This document shows positions 17,938 through 24,169 of a DNA stretch of 24,169 nucleotides, one piece after another (the first letter of the stretch is position 1; each line of letters opens with the position of its first letter). This DNA comes from Mesostigma viride (lineage: Eukaryota > Streptophyta > Mesostigmatophyceae > Mesostigmatales > Mesostigmataceae): assembly GCA_009746045.1 (NCBI GenBank), contig RPFO01000254.1, forward strand, positions 1 to 24,169, in the 5' to 3' direction. A model generated the notes under the pieces. It was not told the origin of the DNA. It saw only the letters and a program-made list of their open reading frames with translations, and did no database searches. Both the position numbers and the translations under genes were made by a program.

Positions 17938-18260
17938 TACTCATGACAAATTGTAGGGGTTTTGTGCAAATCACTTTTGTATGGTTTATGTACATGCATC
18001 CAGTTGCGCCGGCCGGCGTTTCCAATGGTATCTTGCAGTTGCGCAATCAGGCCCCATTACCAAAAGTGTGTTTGTACATCTTTTTTACACCTGAAGGATT
18101 TCTGCCTGCATATCCTGAGTTGCTTCTTAATGGTTTTTAATTGCGCCCGAGTTACGCCGGCCGTCGTTATTAATGACAAACTGTATGTGTTTCATAAAAT
18201 CACTTTTGTATGGTTTACATGTATCCAGTTGCGCCGGCCGGCGTTATTAATGACGCTTGT
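17938..18260. repeat. 228-bp tandem repeat with paired palindromes, right part
   Basis: Continuation of the array interrupted at 8637. Core B copies lie at 18003-18020 and 18228-18245, and a core A copy at 18151-18168. Spacers match those on the left side (CCAATGGTATCTTGC, CCTGAGTTGCTTCTTAATGG, and TGACAAAYTGTA followed by AAATCACTTTTGTATGG). Across the insertion, A to A is about 230 bp and B to B about 225-235 bp. In total about 2.5 units are present. The repeat ends about 40 bp before the TTAA site of the piggyBac-like element. Confidence 0.85.
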
Positions 18261-18341
18261 CGTTCTTGTTTGATGCCCATCGTTTTCGTCGTGTCTTTAA
18301 CCCCTAAATGGTCTGGCTGCCGATTTTCCGCCTAAAACTGA

Positions 18342-18361
18342 GTTACAGCCGACACGTCGGC
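18342..18361. repeat. Subterminal palindromic motif, left end of piggyBac-like element
   Basis: GTTACAGCCGACACGTCGGC, 41 bp from the left terminus. It matches 19957-19976 at 17 of 20 positions in direct orientation. The GCCGA/TCGGC arms are conserved and the centre varies, as expected for a binding site of a dimeric protein. Confidence 0.6.
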
Positions 18362-19956
18362 CCCTTCTCGGGGGACCAAATGCCGCGAAAACTATTGAGA
18401 ATTAGGAAACGTTTAGCTGAGAAGATCGAAAGTTTATAATTTTCCTCACAGCATGGTACTAGGGTTTGCATACTTCTGACAAAGTTATAGAGGTGTTCTG
18501 GCCGGTCAAAGTACAAGGGGTCAGGGTACTTTTTCACGTACAACGTGCATTCCGGAAAACGACGACCTGGCCATGGCGGCTTGCGCCCACGCATGGCATT
18601 TACGTTTTCGTTCGAATTTTCTGACCAAACTCAGGAAATTGATTTTATACGTCCTAAAGATGATACAGGCCAATTTTTGGTTCGCGGGAATGCCATTTGA
18701 TAGGTGTCGGCAGCGTTCTTGCTGGAAAAAACTGCGATCAGGCCGGACGATAGAAACGTTGACAGCAATACCTTTCCGGCGTATTTTAAAGGATATATTG
18801 GTTTCTTTGTACTTTTTATGATACATAGTAGTCGTAAACGTGCAAGGGTGGCCAGAAATTGCCGAATCCAGCGACCATGCTGCACAACTTTGGTGTGCCG
18901 AAATGCGCCATTTTGCGGCCACCGCCTGGGCCAAGGTAACGCCATCCATGCCTGGTAAAGCTTAATCATCGTTTTCCTATCGATGTTTGACGTTTATATA
19001 TACGTTCTAGCTTGTGTAGCACATTCTTTTTGCATTATTCATGCTCTTTCTTGACCCTGGACTGGCCCCTTTCTAAAACACCCTTCTTAGATCCTTCCCT
19101 CAGTCAGTTGACCTGCCACAGGGTGATGGTGATAAGTTTTAGAGGCTGTATGGGTTTGAATACCTCCATATATGTTTGTTATACATTTCCCACACACATA
19201 TTGCATGAGTGTGAGGCAGTTGGCTGGTCTCTGTGGCATCATCAAGCATGTAACCGGTGAGTAGAAGCTTCCCATTGTCAGCATGTGCCACCAGGTGTGC
19301 TGGCCATCACCTGGCAAGCTATAGCAGCTTAGGCCTAGTTTATCCTTGCTAGGGCAAGCTGAAATAGGCTTAAAATCACTAGTTTGTTGGTGGCTGCCTC
19401 CTAGAATGCATGCCTTGCGTAGGGTATCCGTACCACGTTACCTACGTGCATGGACAAGGTGGCACCTGCACATAGGTGCCATGTAAGGGCAGTGTGATGA
19501 TGCAGTTATGTTTCCCCATCATTGTGGAAGGGAAATGTATTATGTGGCATGGTTGGGGCCATATTAGTAGGTATTAGTAGGTAGTATGCCCACTCCTACC
19601 CCCTTGGTTGCTTTTTACCAACGGTACCCCTATGGGCTGAACTGGGTGTAACTGCTGGTATACCCACCCAAATGATGACCCCAATGGCTCAAACTGTTCA
19701 GCAACTAATTGTTTATCATCCCTGAAGTGGTAGGTGCCTAGCTCTTACAACATAATTCAAAATGCACATTCTACCAAAAATGAAAACGCTCGTCTTGACC
19801 CCCCTGACTTTGACGGCAGTTATACATGGCCTACCCTGCATATATGTAAGGTTGTGATATACCAACCCGAAGGGCAACTCATGGACATGCTTGGCCCCCA
19901 AGGACAGCCATTGGATATGGGTGGGTTGGATGGCATCTGGTTTGCAAAATTGTGAA

Positions 19957-19976
19957 GTTACAGCCGATGCATCGGC
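19957..19976. repeat. Subterminal palindromic motif, right end of piggyBac-like element
   Basis: GTTACAGCCGATGCATCGGC, 22 bp from the right terminus, with a perfect GCCGATGCATCGGC palindrome. Partner of 18342-18361. Confidence 0.6.
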
Positions 19977-20093
19977 AGTATTTCTGCCCATTTAGGGGTT
20001 AATGGTGATTATTTATCATTACTCATCCTCAGGGCTTTCGGTGCCGCGGGATTAAGAGGCGAAAAAAATCAGCTGCCGTCTGACCAAAGTCTG

Positions 20094-23000
20094 ATGGCGC
20101 GATCGGGGCGGGGGGCCGTTTCCGACGGTTCGCGTCCCTTGTCCAATGACGACCGGGAGCCTGCACTTCGCGGTCCCTGGAGCGACAAGTACATCGAGAA
20201 CAAGGGGTACAAAATTGCCAATGACATCTTTCCTATCATGGCGGAACGCGTGAAAGCAAACAACCACAGGACGCCAGAGATGAGCGCGGAGGTTCTGTCT
20301 TGCGCAGCTTCAAGACTAAATGCCATGGTGGCGGAGAGCAACGGCATTAAGAAGAGGAAGAACTGTGACGACGGGCTTCCTGAAAGTTGGGCGGAATCTC
20401 TTCGGGATACCATCAAGAAGGCTTTTGGCGACTTGGGAACATCTGAGAAGGATCGTGGGCTTAGGTGGGCCTTGTGTGGACTTGTTACGAAGGCAATGGA
20501 GGGCGTCCCGGACAGGATTGTGGAGCGCGCGTTCGGGATTGACAGGCGCTTTGTCGCAACTGTTCGGGGTCACAGGGATGGAATGGAAGAAGGGGAGGAC
20601 GACCTTTTGATGAGTGCGCCAGAGAGGAGGAGGAGGAAAGACGAGCTTCCGACGGAAGTCATTGCCCTGATACAAGCGTGCTGGAGGGATGATAACTTGA
20701 CGCGGGCGTCTCCGAACATGAAGGATGTTCATTGTGAATGGACAAGAAAGGATTACAAACATACACTAGCGTTTTCGGAGGGTGCGCGCTACTATACTGT
20801 CTCCAAGTCGAAGATTTACGAAGTGTTCATTTCCCGCCATCCGGAGTTGAAGCCACCGCGGCGGATGGACAGTAGGGAGGGGGGGGGGGAGGGAGAGGAG
20901 GGCGTGAGGGGGGGAAATCAGGTGATTATGGAGACGGAGGAGGGATGTCAATGCCTCGCACGAATCAGAAGAGCACAGTTCATGTGGGATACACTTCTTT
21001 TTGCAAGCATATGCCCGCATGCGTCAAGGGGCGGTGGAAAATGCGGAACTTGTGCGCATGCCAGCACCACACTACCATGCAGTCCATGGTTGGGGGGTTG
21101 GCCAAATTTCGTGCAACTTTTCATGCCAGATGCGAGTGCGGACCTGAATGCCACGCGTGCGATCATGGTAGCCAGCTCGACGTGGGGTCGTCCGTGCCCA
21201 CATGTTCCATTTTCAAAGCCACTCACACGACAGAGTGGGTGAACAAGTTTACTTGTGAGGTGGAGGGGATGAGGGAGGGGGGAGGTTCGAGGTCGTCTGT
21301 GGGGTCGTCGCGGCCGCAGGTTCAGCCTTTTCAGGGCGAACTTGAGGATCTGCCCATGCATGGGAGGGTGCTGGACGACGAGGAAGGGGTGCCCGATCAT
21401 GACCTGGGCGAGGAGTTGGGGGTTTGCTCGATCCGGCGTAAGGCTTGTGTGTTGGGCACTTGCCGGGCTCCCAAGTGTGGAATTCGGAACTTCATGTTAT
21501 GCGAACGGGAGGAGGCTTCCAACCACCTGATTTCATGGACCAGATACGAGATGCAGGATGTGCCGCCGGGTGCGGTTCTTGGGCCAGAGGTAATTTTTAG
21601 TGGAGTGGTTGCGCCCCAAGGCGTTTCTTTTGCAATGTTTCCTGAGGTTCTTGGGCCAGAGGTAATTTTTAGTGGAGTGGTTGCGCCCCAAGGCGTTTCT
21701 TTTTCAATTTTTCCTGAGGTCCTGTCTTTTTTCTTCCTACAGGTCATTGGTGGGTCGAAGTTGATGTCTTTTCTGTATGTGCACATTGCGCATATGCAGG
21801 ACGACTGTGACGAGATCGCAAAGGCTGGTGGGCAGCGATTGACGCAAGTCGACGTCAAGTCCACACCAACGGAGCTAAAGGAGGCAATTGTGGACAAGTG
21901 GCCGGACTTCATCCAGCATTGCTTCAACGCGTGGTGGCAAGCGGACGCCTCCAAGGAATGTCTCTCAAGGATGCGGGTGGGGGACCTTGTATGCCACACA
22001 GATTACGCCGAGAACTACCAGTCTTACACCTATCACAATCTCCAAGCACAGTATTGGCATCCAGTCACATTCGTCCTTATGCCCTGGATCGTGCGCTACT
22101 TGGATCCAGCGTCGGGAAAGGTCGTGAGAAGGGAGTTTCACTTCATCGGACAGGGCGGAATGAAAAGGGACGGGCGGGCCCTCCGTTTTGCTATCCTCAA
22201 AATCCTGGCGACACTACGGTCAGAAGGGGTAGAGGTGAAGCGCTTCATTGGGTGGTCGGACAATTGCTCCATGCAGTTCAAGTCAAGGAATGTGATCGCG
22301 GAAGTGGCCCGGCTGCTGACGGAGGATCCGCACCTGGAGTCATTTGAGTGGAATTACTTTGGGGAGCAGCACGGAAAGGGGGAGGTGGATGGAGCTGGTG
22401 GGACTGTGAAGTGCATGTTGAGGAGGTGGCACATCAGGGAAGAGAACCAGGACAAACAGACGGCCGCCCAGTTGGTGGAGAATCTGGCGTCGGGGGCGGT
22501 GGGCGGGACCACAACGACCAGGCGTAACTTCTTCGAGTTCCCCGAGGTAATTAAGTGTACAGTCCTCGTTCAGGGAATAGTTACGCCGGCCGTCGTTTCT
22601 AGGGCGTTCTTGGAGTCCTGGCGATCAGGAGTGCTTAATAAAACACAACTAGCTCGATGGTCTCGTAACTTCAACTTTCCCTTGTGCAAATCTTGTCTTC
22701 GACGCGCAGGTGCTTCCTTACAGCCCAGGGCGCGGCGAAATCAAAGGAGTGAAGAAGGCGCACTGGTGGCGCATGGACAAGTCGAATGTGACGCGCTTAA
22801 TGCTGCGCCAGTATTCCTGCTATTGTGGCGGTGCGTGCGCCGAGGAAAGGTGGTGGGATTGTCGAAAGGAGTGGACCGACATGGACGGCTGGAATGTGGG
22901 AGGTGCTCGGATGAAGCTCCACAAACTGGGGGAGCCAGTGCAAAGGAACCCAAACGGACAAGGGGGGCACGCAGGGACGCGACTGAACAGACTACAGGCA

Positions 23001-23441
23001 GAGAGGACGATGATGGGAAGGAGACTGAAGCTGCGAGACATTTTTGCCGTCGAGTCCTACTCTGGTGATGAGTCCCACGATCCAGATCATCCATATTGGC
23101 TAGCGGAAGTCTTGCAGGAGCCTTATCAGGTGGCCGCTACTTTCGTGAGGCGAGTGGCCGACAGAAACGGCAAGGTCGATAGGGAGTTGTTCCGTAAGGG
23201 ACAATGGGTGGTGGGGGTGCGCTACTGGGACAGATTTCCGGGTATGGCGACGATGTTCAAAATGGACGCCGATGCGCAAGCTGAACAGCCAAACTTGGTC
23301 AATTGCTACCTGTGCATGGACGCGGGGTTCGAACACACCATTGTTGTCAACCCAGCTAACAATCGCCAGGCCATCTTGACCATTCCGACAGACGTCGAGA
23401 AACGGCTCACGAACTTGGCCAAGAAGAGACCTGTTCAGTAG
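20094..23441 (+). CDS. Transposase-like protein with DxxEN / SDN..QFK / HGKG..DG motifs, three exons
   Basis: Proposed exons are 20094-21589, 21743-22546 and 22710-23441; both introns are phase 0. Coding length is 3,032 bases, one short of 1,011 codons. The reading frame shifts by one in the G-rich stretch 20879-20914 (an 11-G and a 7-G run), consistent with one uncalled G. The N-terminal third is helical and charged, with CWRDDNLTRASPN near residue 200. A Cys/His-rich segment follows (CKHMPAC, NLCACQHH, CECGPECHAC), a likely zinc-binding region. The core has CHTDYAENYQ (Asp at 22001), GWSDNCSMQFKSR (Asp at 22259) and FGEQHGKGEVDGAGGTVK (His 22370, Asp 22388). I know these motifs from uncharacterised proteins of many eukaryotes and suspect an RNase H-like transposase fold, but the family is not certain. 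The C-terminal 80 residues (QWVVGVRYWD) resemble a small SH3-like domain. It may be a transposase or a domesticated derivative; no terminal repeats were found around it. Confidence 0.75.
21575..21718 (+). repeat. 72-bp tandem duplication across the exon 1 / intron 1 boundary
   Basis: 21575-21646 and 21647-21718 are near-identical. Each unit starts with the last 15 exon bases GTTCTTGGGCCAGAG, then GTAATTTTTAG, a GTTGCGCC...GGCGTTTC arm pair and TTTCCTGAG. Differences are a few bases in the T-rich part. The duplication copies a complete splice donor and is exactly 24 codons. Confidence 0.9.
21590..21742 (+). other. Intron 1 of the transposase-like gene, with duplicated donor
   Basis: Donor GAG|GTAATTTTTAG and acceptor TTTTTTCTTCCTACAG|GTC with a clear pyrimidine tract. 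Length is 153 bp, a multiple of three and free of stops, so retention would add 51 residues. The inserted residues (VVAPQGVSF repeats, then FFFLQ) do not resemble the rest of the protein. A second donor of the same sequence is at 21662 because of the 72-bp duplication. Confidence 0.7.
22547..22709 (+). other. Intron 2 of the transposase-like gene, carrying the array palindrome
   Basis: Donor CCCGAG|GTAATTAAG and acceptor TTCGACGCGCAG|GTG; 163 bp, not a multiple of three. Splicing it joins two frames that both read as protein: FFEFPE to VLPYSPGRGE. GTTACGCCGGCCGTCGTT at 22580-22597 is identical to core A of the 228-bp tandem repeat at 18151-18168. Confidence 0.75.
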
Positions 23442-23552
23442 GCCAGCTCGCCCGGGCTTGGTTGGACGAGGTGGACAGCCTTGAGAGCACGTGCTTCGTT
23501 GTGAGCACTTGCCTTTCAGCCGTGATTTGCAAACGAGTTCCTTGTCCTGAAT

Positions 23553-23557
23553 TGTAA
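23553..23557 (+). promoter_or_regulatory. Possible polyadenylation signal TGTAA
   Basis: TGTAA lies 112 bp after the stop codon of the transposase-like gene. TGTAA is the usual polyadenylation signal in many green algae. No AATAAA is found nearby; another TGTAA occurs at about 23755. The motif is short, so support is weak. Confidence 0.3.
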
Positions 23558-24169
23558 AGCTCGATTCATGCTCTTTTAAGGAAGTGTATAATATTATCCA
23601 GATCATGTATATATTTAGATCTAGACCTGAGTTCAAATAACATTTCTTAGAGGGCTGAGATGCGCGAGGTCCAGCATACATGTATATATCCATGGAGACA
23701 TGTTACAAACTCAAATGTTTCATTGTACGTAGCTCGTCGACGGGGGTATCCCATGTAATGTATGATTTATGAATTAATTAATCGCTTAATTGTACAATTT
23801 AAATGGATCATGAACTTGTCAAGTGGCCTAATTTGGTTTATTTGGTTCATCATTTATTGATCTCAATCATTCTTAATTGAATCTCGAGCAATAGCAATCG
23901 TGAAGCAGATCCTAATCATGTGATTCGCATAACATGAGAATAGGCAACAAGTGCTACTTTGAGGAATGCGGGGTTGGTCAGGTTATTATAGAGCTAGAGC
24001 TACAAACGGCACATATATTGCAAACTTTGCGCTCCAGGCATGGAATTTCAAAAGTACCAAAATTGGAGCAGTAGATGTTGGGACGCCCAACAAAAGGTTT
24101 TAATTAAAATAATAAAAACCGCGGGAATCTAACTGGCTCCCCAACAAACAATCCAGGGTTATTCGTAAT
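23558..24169. other. AT-rich 3' flank without a gene
   Basis: About 600 bp of AT-rich sequence with many stops in all frames and no repeat, hairpin or protein motif that stands out. It presumably holds the distal 3' untranslated region and intergenic DNA. Confidence 0.5.

Larger units (their letters stand above)
18301..19998. mobile_element. piggyBac-like non-autonomous DNA transposon (1,698 bp)
   Basis: The ends are perfect 11-bp inverted repeats CCCCTAAATGG (18301-18311) and CCATTTAGGGG (19988-19998). They are flanked on both sides by TTAA (18297-18300 and 19999-20002). A TTAA target duplication next to ends beginning CCC is the signature of the piggyBac superfamily. Just inside each end is a related 20-mer, GTTACAGCCGACACGTCGGC (18342-18361) and GTTACAGCCGATGCATCGGC (19957-19976), with a palindromic GCCGA...TCGGC, possibly a transposase-binding site. 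No piggyBac transposase is visible. The longest open frame (142 codons, 18521-18949 minus) has no recognisable motif, so the copy is presumably mobilised in trans. It lies about 90 bp upstream of the next gene's ATG. Confidence 0.85.

Noticed and set aside
18521-18949. 142-codon minus-strand frame as a piggyBac transposase remnant
   Set aside because: No DDD-type motif or Cys-rich C-terminal domain; overlapping frames on the other strand are of similar length.

Overview
The window looks like nuclear DNA of a eukaryote, most likely an alga or another member of the green lineage. Supporting signs are GT-AG spliceosomal introns, a Ty1/copia-type LTR retrotransposon, long minisatellites, a piggyBac-type element and a possible TGTAA polyadenylation signal. 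I see no bacterial gene organisation, tRNA, rRNA or CRISPR. The species cannot be named from the sequence alone.

Layout. (1) 1-5335: minisatellite of about 67-bp monomers with a nested 219-bp and 918-bp higher-order structure; it runs off the left edge. (2) 5591-6085: a second minisatellite of about 31-bp G-rich, purine/pyrimidine-alternating units. (3) 6086-8392: no convincing gene; two TATA-like motifs, a small duplication and an AT-rich block. (4) 8393-18260: a roughly 228-bp tandem repeat carrying the palindromic core GCGCCGGCCG, split by a 9.3-kb LTR retrotransposon (8638-17932, coding on the minus strand). The retrotransposon has 379-bp LTRs that differ at 2 positions, 5-bp target duplications (GTCGT) and AGTTA...TAACT ends. 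(5) 12624-14322: a 1.7-kb insertion of unknown class inside that element's integrase region. (6) 18301-19998: a 1.7-kb piggyBac-like non-autonomous element with TTAA target duplications. (7) 20094-23441: a three-exon plus-strand gene for a transposase-like protein of about 1,010 residues. (8) 23442-24169: AT-rich 3' flank with no gene.

The most unusual object is the retrotransposon. Read 5' to 3' on the minus strand it encodes a very long Gag (acidic/Ser-rich head, coiled coil, Gln-rich tract, capsid-like part, zinc knuckles), then an integrase with HHCC, DDE and GPY/F-like modules, then an aspartic protease, then copia-type RT and RNase H. The protease therefore lies between integrase and RT, whereas in the orders I know (copia PR-IN-RT-RH, Ty3 PR-RT-RH-IN) it directly follows Gag. 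The integrase ends look more Ty3/retrovirus-like than copia-like, so the element may be a chimera.

Two patterns cross feature boundaries. First, the palindrome of the split tandem repeat also occurs in intron 2 of the transposase-like gene, and a variant occurs twice in intron 1. Second, all nine frame breaks in the retrotransposon and the gene have the same sign, as if one base were missing, and several sit at homopolymer runs. Because the LTRs are nearly identical, this suggests consensus-sequence undercalling more than decay. Apparently broken genes here should therefore be treated cautiously.
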